A DNA stretch of 64,000 bases from Diphasiastrum complanatum. Lineage: Eukaryota > Streptophyta > Lycopodiopsida > Lycopodiales > Lycopodiaceae. The position numbers and the translations under genes were made by a program. The notes under the pieces were generated by a model. It saw nothing but the letters and a program-made list of their open reading frames with translations. It did no database searches and had not been told where the DNA came from. Below, in pieces: positions 26,049 through 35,565 of this stretch. Location of the stretch: assembly GCA_029204225.1 (NCBI GenBank), contig CM055095.1, forward strand, positions 25,650,503 to 25,714,502, written 5' to 3'. The stretch's first letter is position 1. Each line of letters starts with the position of its first letter.

Positions 26049-26340
26049 GATGATTGACAGCCTTGTTATGCATGCAGAGAAGATCAAAAGCAATTGGATG
26101 AGAATTGGGATCCTATATGGAATATTCCTATATTCATGGGGTCTATCTATACTTGTAGAAACACGTCGTCCAGCACTTCCAATTTTGGGTTTCTAGTTGC
26201 CAAAAATCTCTCCTCTCTTGTATTCGGGGTTGAAGCTAGTTGGGGTTTGACTTTTGGATTCTACTTGGTTGGGTGGTTTGGCTCCACAACACTCCTTTTG
26301 GTGCATGCAATAGGATCTTAATACACTTGTGATTTTTATA
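26049..26340 (+). repeat. 5'-truncated forward LTR of the G3 type
   Basis: Matches 24909-25183, for example TGGATGAGAATTGGGATCCT in both, and ends GATTTTTATA like the other family members. It is followed by TGGCATAACAAG, possibly a decayed primer site. It sits head-to-head with the inverted LTR just before it. Confidence 0.65.
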
Positions 26341-26757
26341 TCTGGCATAACAAGATTTAGCTTAGTTCAATAGCTTTTATTGTCTAATTTGAGAGTGTCA
26401 TGTGACAAGCCCAATTAAATAGCAAGAATAATGAAATTAAAGCCACAATAATAATAACAAAGACAAAGCATTCATGTTGATTTAATCATAAACTACAAAT
26501 CACATATAGAACTCCATGAAATCACCATTAGAATTAAAGAGTGGAAGGAAGTCAGTACAAAGGACGATAGATTTCATGTGAATCGGGCACATGAGACCTA
26601 GCAAGCTCAATTTCCAAGGCTCACATTCACAAAGAGGAAGCTCAACTATCTCCTTTAAAATGAGAAAAAAGATACCAAAAGTAATGTCTCTTGCCTACTT
26701 ATAAACAATGTCCTAACTTAACCAAACATAACTATGTTGAAGGATAATCAGTCCTTG
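26341..26757. other. no recognisable gene
   Basis: AT-rich stretch between two gypsy LTRs; possibly decayed G3 leader. Nothing specific seen. Confidence 0.45.
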
Positions 26758-27283
26758 TGTTATGTCCATGACCAGTACATAGGATACAGTATACTCCTAG
26801 TCTTGGATACACGACGGTACTCCAGTGAAACAAGCTGTTAGTTATGCCACGTCATACTGGCCGAGACCCGAAAGTAACTAATATCCTTGTGAGGCCCAGA
26901 ACACACTAAGTGGAGTTTAGACAAGGTAATGAGACAGTGTATGCATGTGTAGAGTTATCAATAACAATTCTATGAATAGTTGGTCCATGCATAGGACTCT
27001 ATTCTAGGTGAATCTATGTATAGGGAACATAGGGCTATGCATGGCTATGTGCCCAGGATGCATTAGGCTCTATATAAGAGGTCCAAACTCGCCCTACTCC
27101 TCATCATGGTTCTTGATTCATTGCCAGGCTCTCACTCTACATTCATGCTTCCTGTTCCTCGGCTTGGGGGTGAGGCTTCTAGAGATTGATTGGACGCTTC
27201 TACTTGGTTGGGTGGTTTCTCCACAGTGTGTTATCCTTTTGTGTTTAGGATTTGTAAGCAGGATCTAAGGAGCTTCCCTTATA
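26758..27283 (+). repeat. 5' LTR of gypsy G1
   Basis: A 526-bp unit from TGTTATGTCCATGACC to GCTTCCCTTATA. Nearly identical to 61731-62253. The ends are TG...TA rather than TG...CA. Confidence 0.85.
27071..27078 (+). promoter_or_regulatory. LTR TATA box (G1)
   Basis: TATATAAG inside the LTR in the context GGCTCTATATAAGAGG. It is conserved at 62041-62048, changed to TATATATG at 56620, and present inverted near 30,315. Confidence 0.7.
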
Positions 27284-27284
27284 G

Positions 27285-27300
27285 TGGTATCAGTGCAAGG
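27285..27300 (+). other. primer binding site, element G1
   Basis: TGGTATCAGTGCAAGG, one base after the LTR. The first nine bases match Met-tRNA. Confidence 0.75.
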
Positions 27301-28409
27301 CTTACAAGCTTGGAGAGGTGGTGCTTTTCATTGGAGCTTGGTGGTATTCAACTAGTATTCTCATCCAAGGAGAGGAGCAAGGTTGCAAGTTGGTGGATCT
27401 TCCCAAATTCAATTTGCATGTTCCATATCTCTCTCAAATTTCATTGTGTTTATGGAGAATTGTGCCCGGAAATCAATTTCGGTGTCTTTTTTGGAGTTTT
27501 AGCATGTGTAGCTCAAAACTATTGAAGGATCTGAAATTTTCAGCAAGTTCATTCACTTTAAAATAGTTGACATTCAGTTTGCATGTTGGACCTTCCCATG
27601 TATTTGGATTCTAGGCTCTTTTGTGGCTTGTTTTCCATGTTTTTGGCACAAAATGGAGGGTAGAATTCAAAATCCAGCAAGATCGGATCAATTGATTGGT
27701 TGTAACTTTGTATTATGGATTGCATGTGGATTTGGAGAATGTTCTTGCCATTAATTTCCAATTGTGCATGGTGAAAAAACCTAGAAAGGGCTAAAATTCA
27801 TGATTTTTTTTTGTTTTCATGAAAATGGATGGTAGGAGGTTGTTAAACATCAATTGAAGCTGGAAAAAGATGAATCATAGTCTTTTAAAGTTGTCCTAGA
27901 AGTTAGAGCCAAGAATTCCAGCAATTGGGTTTGTAGGAAGTCAAAAAGTGTCAAAAATTGACCAATTTTGGTGAATTTTGGGGGATGGATTTATCTAAAT
28001 CCATAAGGGGATCATTTTGGATTTTTTCTAGCATGATTTGTATTTCTTTTTACCTTCCCAGCAAGCTATCAGACCTGTAAATTAATGGGTAGAGGCTTAT
28101 GTTTCAATTCCATCAAGTTTGTAGCAATTTTGACTTCTAGAAACCAAGAAATCATGGTTCTTATATTGCTTAATAACTGACTGTGATTTTTTATGAATTT
28201 TTAGAAAACGTAAAATTTTAAAAAAATTAAAATTAAAGGTGCGAAAACTCAAAATTTTTAGTTTTTTCCAGTTTCTTGTAATATCTATGAAATTGACTAA
28301 AAATAGTGATTTGACCATACTGGAGTCAATTTTAGTCAGTTTTTTGGTCAACAATACTTCACTATGAGTTAATATGATATTAACTAAATTTAGTAATTTC
28401 CAAGATAGA

Positions 28410-29005
28410 TATATCAAGATGGCCGAAGAAACTTCAAATCGGGCTGCAAATCCAGGTGTACCATCTTATATGGTGATTTGTCAACAGTTGAGTACATCAC
28501 TAAATGACATGAATAATCGGAATCAGATGAGAGATCAGCAAATGGAGGTCCTTTTGAATCAAGTCAAATTGAAGTCTTCACCCAATCTCGGTTTTCAACC
28601 GAAGATTTATTCGGGAGAGAAGAAGGAGAAAAAATCTGAGGTCGTAGAGGACTGGCTGGCCAAGTGGAGTAGTTACTTCAATTTGCATGGTGTCCATGAT
28701 GAGAAGAAAATTGAAAGTGTCGTGCTATTCTTACGCGGCAAGCGTCATCGTGGTGGCGAGATTTACCAGTGAAGCCAACTACTTGGGATGCATTTGTGAA
28801 AGTTTTCAAGAAAGCTTTCGTAGTAGCTGATGACATGGACTACTACCTAAAGTTCGTGAACTACAAGATGGGTACAAAGAGTTTAGACTCTTATATCCAG
28901 GAATTCATGGACCTATGGAATAGGATTCCATCATTCGATGCGAAGTTGGCATTATGGCAGTTTGTCCTAGGTTTGCTAGCCGACTATCAGAACAAATGCA
29001 AGTGA
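28410..29005 (+). pseudogene. gypsy gag (element G1)
   Basis: The ATG at 28419 (MAEETSNRAAN) opens a Gag N-terminus containing FQPKIYSGEKKEKKSEVVED and ADWLAKW-like text. After a stop at about 28,770 the frame 28769-29005 continues the Retrotrans_gag domain (PTTWDAFVKVFKKAFVV, SLDSYIQEFMDLWNRIPSFD, FVLGLLADYQ). A one-base shift separates the two. The domain assembles capsids. Its second half is also present in G2, but G2 lacks this N-terminal half. Confidence 0.75.
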
Positions 29006-29062
29006 AATGTGCTTCAAAGCCTCGAGGATGTGTTTCGGATTGCAGAAGCATAGGATTCCACA

Positions 29063-30107
29063 GTGGGGGCATCCAGGAAGCAATTTACGCAAATTCCGAC
29101 CACTTTGAAAACGAAGAAGGGTAAGAAGCGCGGTCCAGACCAAGCAAAATATTTTGACGAATTAGATCAAGCAGCATCGGAACCCAGGAAGCCGAAGAGA
29201 AAGATATTCAAAAAATCTATGTCCCGAAAAAAGGCTAAAAGAGAGAACTTGTGTTTTGTCTGTAAGAAGCCTGGAGATATGATGAAATTTTGTCCAGAAA
29301 GGAAGAAAGGGTCTACTCACATGATAGGAATCCCAAGAGGCAATGGTAAGACTTTGGAAATTAACTGGATGGATTGTGAGTGTGAATGTTCTTTTAGTAC
29401 TACTTCTTTCTTGCCTAATGAACTTTTTCGTTTAATTGGCATAGTTAAAGATCACAAAGTGAGTATTTTATTGGATAGTGGTTCAACTCATAATTTTATT
29501 AATTCTTGTCTTGTGTAGAAACTCAGCTTGGAAACTGAAGCCAACAATCATAGATATAACGTTTATCTAGCTTCAGGAGCAGAGTTGGAGACTTGGAACG
29601 TAAAAGTTCCCAAGCTCCCAGTTTTGGTGCAAGGACACACATAATTAGTTAATTTTCATGTTTTAGACCTAGCTTGTACTGATTTAATTTTAGGCTACGA
29701 ATGGTTATTCAGTAAATCGCCTTTTCTGTTAATTGATTTTGAGAAACATGTTCTCACTTTCAAGGAGGGTGATAAAGTAGTTACATTATTTGGCAGTAAT
29801 TTTGTACGTCCGTTGGATCAGATTTCTACAGTTAATAAAATGGAAGCATTGGATTATTCCGAGTATGAAGTTTTTTCAATTTATGTTATTCCAGTTGTGG
29901 ATGTTCCTGAAATGAATCTAAATGGTTGTGAATTCTCAACAATTCTAAACTCAATAAATTTAGATCATGAACAAGCAGTGAAAGAACAAATCATAAATGA
30001 ATTTAGGGATATTTTTCCATCTGAATTACCTCATGGTTTACCACCGTCTAGGTCAGTAGACCACATGATTGAGTTAATTCCAAGAAGTCAACCTGTCTCT
30101 AGACAAC
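29063..30107 (+). pseudogene. gypsy zinc knuckle and protease region (element G1)
   Basis: Frame 29063-29518 has a Lys-rich stretch, then a knuckle at 29252-29293 reading CFVCKKPGDMMKFC. The expected His is Asp here, while G2 has His, so zinc binding should fail. The retropepsin site ILLDSGSTHNFI follows at 29474-29485 with Asp intact. After a stop at 29,518 the reading continues, with breaks, through LACTDLILGYEWLFSKSP to the frame 29813-30112. That frame covers the spacer before RT and ends at the inverted LTR junction (SVDHMIELIPRSQPVSRQ). The RT proper is missing. Confidence 0.8.
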
Positions 30108-30478
30108 TATAAGGGAAGCTCCTTAGATCCTACTTACAAATCCTAAACACAAAAGGATAACACACTATGGAGAAACCACCCAACCAAGTAGAAGCATCCA
30201 ATCAATCTCTAGAAGCCTCACCCCCAAGCCAAGGAACAAGAAACATGAATGTAGAGTGAGAGCCTGGCAATGAATCAAGAACCATGATGAGGAGTAGGAC
30301 GAGTTTGGTCCTTTTATATAGAGCCTAATGCATCCCGGGCACATAGCCATGCATAGCCCTATGTTCCCTATACATAGATTCACCTAGAATAGAGTCCTAT
30401 GCATGGACCAACTATTCATAGAATTGCTATTGATAACTCTACACATGCATACACTATCTCATTACAACACGATGACAT
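30108..30478 (-). repeat. inverted, truncated LTR of the G1/G2 family
   Basis: The plus strand begins TATAAGGGAAGCTCC, the exact complement of the LTR 3' end, and runs backwards through the LTR to CTCATTAC, about 370 of 525 bp. The complete LTR terminus is joined precisely to G1 pol. Confidence 0.85.
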
Positions 30479-31798
30479 TTGTTTTGGGACTTTGAGCTAA
30501 AAAAGAATAATTTTTTTTGGTATTTTTTAGTGGCCCTAGTTTTAGGCCAAAATCATGAGTTTTTTTAGGGAATTCCTAAATTATCTATTAGACAAAATGC
30601 CAGAAAATGCATATTTTTAATAAAGCACTACAAGTTTTTTTTTGCAAACTTCATAAAACCATCATAATTATGAATGAGATAACATTTCAAAGCAACATAT
30701 AATTTTTGAAACTCCAAATTCTATTAAAATACAAAACGACTTAAATTATATTTGCGTATTCCTTTTTTCAAAGTACATTTTCTAATGAATTTTTTCTGAT
30801 GCCTCTCAATTCGAAACTTGACATATTCTAAACAATCGTTTTCAGTTGATGAAGTCGAAGACCCATCTTTTTCATCAGAATCAACTGATATATCTTTCTC
30901 ATAATCAACATCCAATGTTGACAAGGAACCTTGTAGTCAACTCTTATTTGTTGTTGACGAGTTGAAGATGATGATTATTCCATTAATCCGATTCGTTCTT
31001 TCAAGATGGATATAGTTGACTTTCCTAGATGATTGGTTATTTTTAACTCAAAATTAGATGCCAAAACATCTTCATCTTGTAAATTTAAATCGTCAACTCT
31101 TGGTTGATTTTTTGACAATAACTTTTTCTTGCCCTTCGGATCTACTTGCAACATTTCAAATTCATACTAACTCAAAAAAATTGACGTTGAAGTGGTGCTC
31201 AACCAATGGACAAGTAATACTTTTGTTTGATTACTATTTTACCAAGTACTTTAACAATCCAAAATGGACGTTCTTCTCTATTTTATGAAGCTAAAAGTGC
31301 AACAAGAATTCGAATTTCATTCAGATGATCACACCACTTCATTTTTGCCTATTCCCACATATTGCAATTTTTCAATTTACAAAAAATTATTTGTAAACCA
31401 CTCCAAATTAGTTGTGAATTATCAAGTTGCTCTTATGTTTTAATTTTGAATTATATTTTTATCTCACTATTTAATGTAAATATTCAAATTCATTTATTTT
31501 TAATTTATTTTTTTAGTTTTTAGTTTTTCAGATTTGTATTTGATTTTTTTTAAATCTCTAAAAAAAATTAAATTTCTAAAAGATTCTAATTTTAAATATT
31601 TCATTTTTATGATTTTTAAATTTTTTTTGATATTTAATTATTTTAATATTTATAATTTTTTGATTTTTTAATAATTTAGTTTTTAGATTTTTTGTTTTTT
31701 TTTTTAAATTTAACTTTTTATTTTTTAATTTTTTGATTTTTGAATCTCCAAACTTTGAATTTAAAAAAAAAAAAATTGTTTCTAAAACTTTCACGTAG
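30479..31798. other. unrecognised; worn coding-like text then AT-rich DNA
   Basis: On the minus strand between about 31,290 and 30,724, pieces such as VKVLGKIVIKQKYYLSIG, VDDLNLQDEDVLASNFEL and an acidic segment SVDSDEKDGSSTSSTEND can be read across frames with stops. This suggests a decayed protein-coding sequence of unknown family. From about 31,430 the DNA is almost only A and T, with no feature. Confidence 0.35.
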
Positions 31799-31924
31799 TT
31801 TCTCTTGCTATGTTGAGCATAGCAAGAGAAACGTTTGCTATGCTCAGCATAGGAACGGATGTGGAGGTTTCTTTTGCTATGTTGAACATAGCAACAGTTG
31901 CTCTTGCTATGATTAGCATAGGAA
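31799..31924. repeat. cluster of four hairpin-forming palindromes
   Basis: Four copies of TTGCTATG...CATAG(C/G)AA. The first is a perfect 14-bp inverted repeat (31799-31812 and 31818-31831, loop TTGAG). The third is a perfect 10-bp inverted repeat around one base (31874-31894). The second (around 31835-31854) and fourth (around 31904-31924) are imperfect. Left arms start 30, 39 and 30 bases apart. No known element was recognised. Confidence 0.8.
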
Positions 31925-31959
31925 TGACTATGGGCCTTCATCACCTTTGTTGTCAACTT

Positions 31960-32536
31960 TGTCGAACCAATTATATGGTTCAAGAGGGGCTTTGGCCAAC
32001 TTAGTGTGGAACTCCACTATCATGTGAAGGATTTGAGATGTGATGCAGTCTTTCCTGAGGTTGCCAACCATCAGGAAATTATTCAATAGCTGGGCAGCTG
32101 CGTGGATGGAAGGCTCAGTAATGGCTTCCAGAAGGTAGTCATCATTGGTCCAGTGCAGATCGTTGGTGGGGTCAATAAATGGCTTGATGGCCTTTTGGCG
32201 TGCTTGTGATTGGGTGAGGCCTGCGTACCAGATGATATTTCTATAGCTGCAAGTGCGGCCTCAGTGACGCGCACCTTGTGTGTGGCTCCCTAGAAAGTGA
32301 TATAGAATTTGGATTTCTCTTCCTTCCACATACTGAAGGCAAGAGTAATGAAATCCATATTGATGCGACTCAAAAAGGCTCTCTCATGAATACCCATCGC
32401 AGTGAGCAGAGGCTCCACAAGAGTCATCCACTGAGTGACCATGCTTGTGCTAGGAAGAATCATGATGTCCGTTGCAGATGGGACATCACGATGGATAATA
32501 TAGTGCAGAGACTGGGAAGTATCAGTAGAAGACATG
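31960..32536 (-). pseudogene. unrecognised protein remnant, possibly retroelement gag
   Basis: The ATG at 32536 opens MSSTDTSQSLHYIIHRDVPS and runs through MGIHERAFLSRINMDFITLA. After a stop and a frameshift, clean text continues in another frame (LTQSQARQKAIKPFIDPTND, EPSIHAAAQLLNNFLMVGNL, CITSQILHMIVEFHTKL). The composition is balanced and helix-rich, unlike the AT-rich surroundings, so this was once coding. No zinc knuckle, protease or enzyme motif was recognised. Its position between repeats and next to gypsy G4 on the same strand makes a retroelement structural protein the simplest guess, but a host gene fragment is not excluded. Confidence 0.4.
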
Positions 32537-32780
32537 ATGATCAGAAAGGAATTATAAACGCGTGAAAGTGTATCAAAAGGCAATGCAGAAAATTTGGAAG
32601 GCTTTGGTCGCAAGAAAAATTCGCAAGAGCTTCGCTAGCACAAGTGAGGAATGAATCGAATTCAGCCAACTTATAGGTGAATTTGGTGGGTCCATTACAC
32701 TGAATAGTAGTTTGGCTGATCAATTCTGAACAAAAATTTGCAAGCATGTGCAGTCCTGTAAAATAGGCTATAAAAATCTT

Positions 32781-33119
32781 GGCGAAGGTTTTTAGGGATC
32801 TAAACCTATCAGATGAACGTTTTCCAGGGATGGCGAAGGATGAACTTTTGCCTAGGAGGGTCCTTCGCCCATGTACTGTCAGGAATGCATTTTTTCACAA
32901 TCTGAACCTATGGACAACCTAATTTTGACATTTGAAGTTGATCTAGCAAGTCAACAAAGGTTCATAATGAGGTTATGATGCTCGGCGAAGGTTCCCAAAA
33001 TGGCATATCATTGAACATTCGCCTGTCTCAAAAATTGGATTTTCTCTTGTCAAGAACCTTCGCCCACCTCAATTTAGATAAATCAAGGGTGGATGTACAG
33101 TCTGATAGCTCAACGAAGG
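32781..33119. repeat. interspersed GGCGAAGG motif cluster
   Basis: The octamer GGCGAAGG occurs at 32781, 32832 and 32984, and inverted (CCTTCGCC) at 32862 and 33057. Near-copies lie at 33016 and 33112. The sequences between them are unrelated, so this is a motif cluster and not a tandem repeat. Confidence 0.7.
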
Positions 33120-33429
33120 TTTCTGATACTGTATTGGCCAAATCTGCCCAAATCAGTACTTTTCTAAGTCATTTTCCATAAAAAATACTGTGCTTCTTTT
33201 TCCTTATGCTGATGACTTCCTGACTTTTGCTCATCAGTCTTTTCTTCTTCTTTTTTTAACTGTCTTTTTCCAAAAAAAAAAAAAAACTCAGCAAATCAAA
33301 TACTGAAAACAAAAAAAAAAAAAATTGAAAAACAATTAGATTAAAAACCCATTGAGATCCGGCTTGTTGAACTGGCGGAACAGGCTGTCAAAACTTGCGT
33401 AATCGACCGCCATTTACCGGAGTATCAAA

Positions 33430-34440
33430 TCATTTTCCATCCAAGTGTTCAAGGATTACTGCACCATAGTTCAAGATTTCCTTCACTTTATATGGGCCTT
33501 CCCCGGTAAACTTCAACTTACCCTCAATCAGCTTGGTTTTGTACATCAATGCAAGATCTCCTGCTTTCAAATCTTTCTTGTGCAATCGACGATCGTGCCA
33601 TGCCTTGCGGTGGGCTTTCTCTGCTAATAAGGCATGAATTGCCATCAATCGGGTTTCACATAATTTGTGCAACGCTTCATGACGGAGTTGTAAAGACATA
33701 TCATCATTTAATCGTTCCATTGCTGCTATGCGTAAAGATGGGATTAAAAATTGCGCGGCAGAATGAATAGGACCAACATAATCCAGTCTCCATTTTTCAA
33801 ATGGTGCTTGCGATAAAACCGGATGTAAGGGTTCATAATTCTGTCGAGTAGGTCGTCGTGCTCGCTGGCAAACATCACATGTTTGAATAAAATTTTCTGT
33901 GTCCTTATGAAGCGTAGGCCACCAACAACCGGATTGTAAAAGTTTGCGAACAATAATATCTGTAGAGAAGTGTCCTCCACCCATGCCATCATGTGAAAAC
34001 ATGATTAAATCTGGTACTTCATGCGGTAAAACACATCTTCGTAAAATATTATCTGATCCATGACAGTACAATTGTCTTGCAATTAATTGATAAGATTGAG
34101 CCTTATGAATCAATTCGCTTTTCTGTACTTTTGTCAAGGAGTCATTCGATTGTCCTAGCATCAGATACTCAACAATATCTGCCGCCCACTTAGGTACTGC
34201 TTCAACATAGAACAATGCAGCATCTGGCAGTTCATCATCCACTTCAGTATTAACTGGTGCGGATTCAATTCGCAAAACGTGATCGGCTAGATAACGTTGC
34301 TTTCCCTTTCTAACCACAATTCGAAAGTCAACTTCAGTCAATAATAATAACCATCTTGCAATACATCCAATATTACATGTCTTGTTTACCAAGTAAAGTA
34401 ACGGTTGATGATCCGTATAAAATGCAAAGTGTGTTTCCAT
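33430..34440 (-). pseudogene. gypsy RNase H tail and integrase (element G4)
   Basis: The frame opens inside RNase H (FAFYTDHQPLLYLVNKT, KQRYLADHVLRIES) and passes the Asp/Leu-rich joint DDELPDAALF into integrase. The integrase HHCC finger is seen as HDGMGGGH and CDVCQRARRP. The catalytic core starts (WRLDYVGPI, first Asp present) but breaks off at once: HSAAQ is followed by text from the C-terminal domain (RLNDDMSLQLRHEAL, HDRRLHKKDLKAGDLALMY, FTGEGPYKVKEI). The other two catalytic residues are therefore deleted, in frame. The end reads LDGK, stop, FDTPVNGGRLRKF, where the stop replaces a Trp codon by G to A. At the other edge, 34,441-34,445, copia D begins on the opposite strand. Probably the same gypsy lineage as G5. 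No chromodomain was seen. Confidence 0.8.
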
Positions 34441-34444
34441 GAGG

Positions 34445-34706
34445 TGTTAGAAACCAATGATAAACTTCATTGTTACTGTTTACGATGCACATTGATGTTG
34501 ACAGCTGTGACCAGTTGTCAATAGCTGTAGGCTAGTCTATTAGTCTACTCGTAGGTTTTCTCTCTCCATCAGGGTTCAGGGTTTATTTGTACATTTTACA
34601 TTCTGTATGAGTTAGTGTGATAGAGTGATAGTACGTGTTCTTTTTCCACCTTCTTGTGGTGATTGCTTATGGCGAATGCTTGATGTTGCATATCTAATTC
34701 TTAACA
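34445..34706 (+). repeat. 5' LTR of copia D
   Basis: 262 bp, from TGTTAGAAACC to CTTAACA, with inverted termini TGTTA/TAACA, immediately followed by the primer site. There is no second copy in the window. Confidence 0.8.
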
Positions 34707-34718
34707 TGGTATCAGAGC
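34707..34718 (+). other. primer binding site, element D
   Basis: TGGTATCAGAGC directly abuts the LTR end; a match to initiator Met-tRNA. Confidence 0.85.
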
Positions 34719-35184
34719 AGCGATAGTCATGCGTGCCTGATTAGTGGATACAGCTTGTCACAAGCTCCGCAACAAAGTGAGAAAGTCCTTCACGGGAGGT
34801 GAAAACTTGGAGAGACAAAAACGGCTGGAAGAAATTCTTCTTTGGGGTATTTTGTAGGGTTGGAGCTCAAAATCATCAATGGGGAACGAAAGCACAGTCC
34901 CGGAGGCATCAGAAAGGCCAAGGCAGCATCAGACAAATTGAAAATCTATTGAGTGGGGGAGATTTTTACAATACTTTCTAGTTATTGTGGAAAGTGCTAT
35001 TTGTGTGAGAGGTTTGCCAAGAAATCTCTCATTTGTCTGTTTGGAGTACTGCAAATCACACTAGATAGTGTCTAGTACTACCATTCAGAGTTAGAAGACT
35101 TCATACTTTTCACATTACTGAGCTCTGTCTTTTGAACGATCACACATTTCGGAATCTTTGCAAAGAGGAGACGGCGAATATTCG

Positions 35185-35535
35185 ATGCCTTGCAAATCTA
35201 GAATATTCCCTCTAAAAGTTCTTATATTCCCTCTATTTTTAATCTTTTTCGTACCAATATTGGATCGACGCGCCAGAGGTAGGAAAAATTTTGAGCAATC
35301 ATACATCCGCGTGTCATACAGATATAGCATATCCGTACCAATATTGGATCAACGCGTCAGAGGTAAAGAAAACCAAGAGCAGTCGTACATCCGCGCATCA
35401 TACCGATATCACATATCAGTAACAATATCGGAGCGACGCGCCAGAGGTAAAGAGAATCCCGAGCAGTCGTGCACTCGCGCGTCGTACCGATATCAGGTGT
35501 ACAACCAAAAATTTATAGTTCTGTGGTGTGAATAA
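35185..35535 (+). other. leader ORF of copia D with three 84-bp repeats
   Basis: Between primer site and gag lies an open frame from the ATG at 35185 to 35535 (116 codons). Most of it is three tandem copies of an 84-bp unit (35251-35334, 35335-35418, 35419-35502). Each encodes 28 residues of the pattern VPILDxRxRG, a charged stretch, EQSYIRxSYRY. The unit is locally GC-richer than its flanks, and differences between copies do not break the frame. The C-terminus would be short and hydrophobic (FIVLWC). No protein family was recognised. It could be a small leader-encoded protein, an RNA packaging or dimerisation structure, or just a neutral minisatellite whose period happens to be divisible by three. 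Confidence 0.5.
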
Positions 35536-35565
35536 ATTTTGTGATCTAGACTCATCTATCCAGTA

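Larger units (their letters stand above)
26758..30107 (+). mobile_element. Ty3/gypsy chromovirus-like element G1, truncated in pol
   Basis: 5' LTR, primer site, an approximately 1.1-kb leader, gag, zinc knuckle and protease, then the spacer before RT, in the same order and with close similarity to G2 at 56.3-62.3 kb. It stops at 30,107, where an inverted LTR of the same family is joined. Stop codons lie in gag (28770, 29005 and about 29,051) and after the protease active site (about 29,518). Confidence 0.85.

Noticed and set aside
31576-31983. Minus-strand ORF with repeated HSKR phrases
   Set aside because: The repeats follow from the hairpin motif, and the remainder is Lys/Asn/Ile-rich text from AT-rich DNA.
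35251-35502. CRISPR-like array
   Set aside because: The units are adjacent 84-bp tandem copies without unique spacers, inside a plant copia leader.
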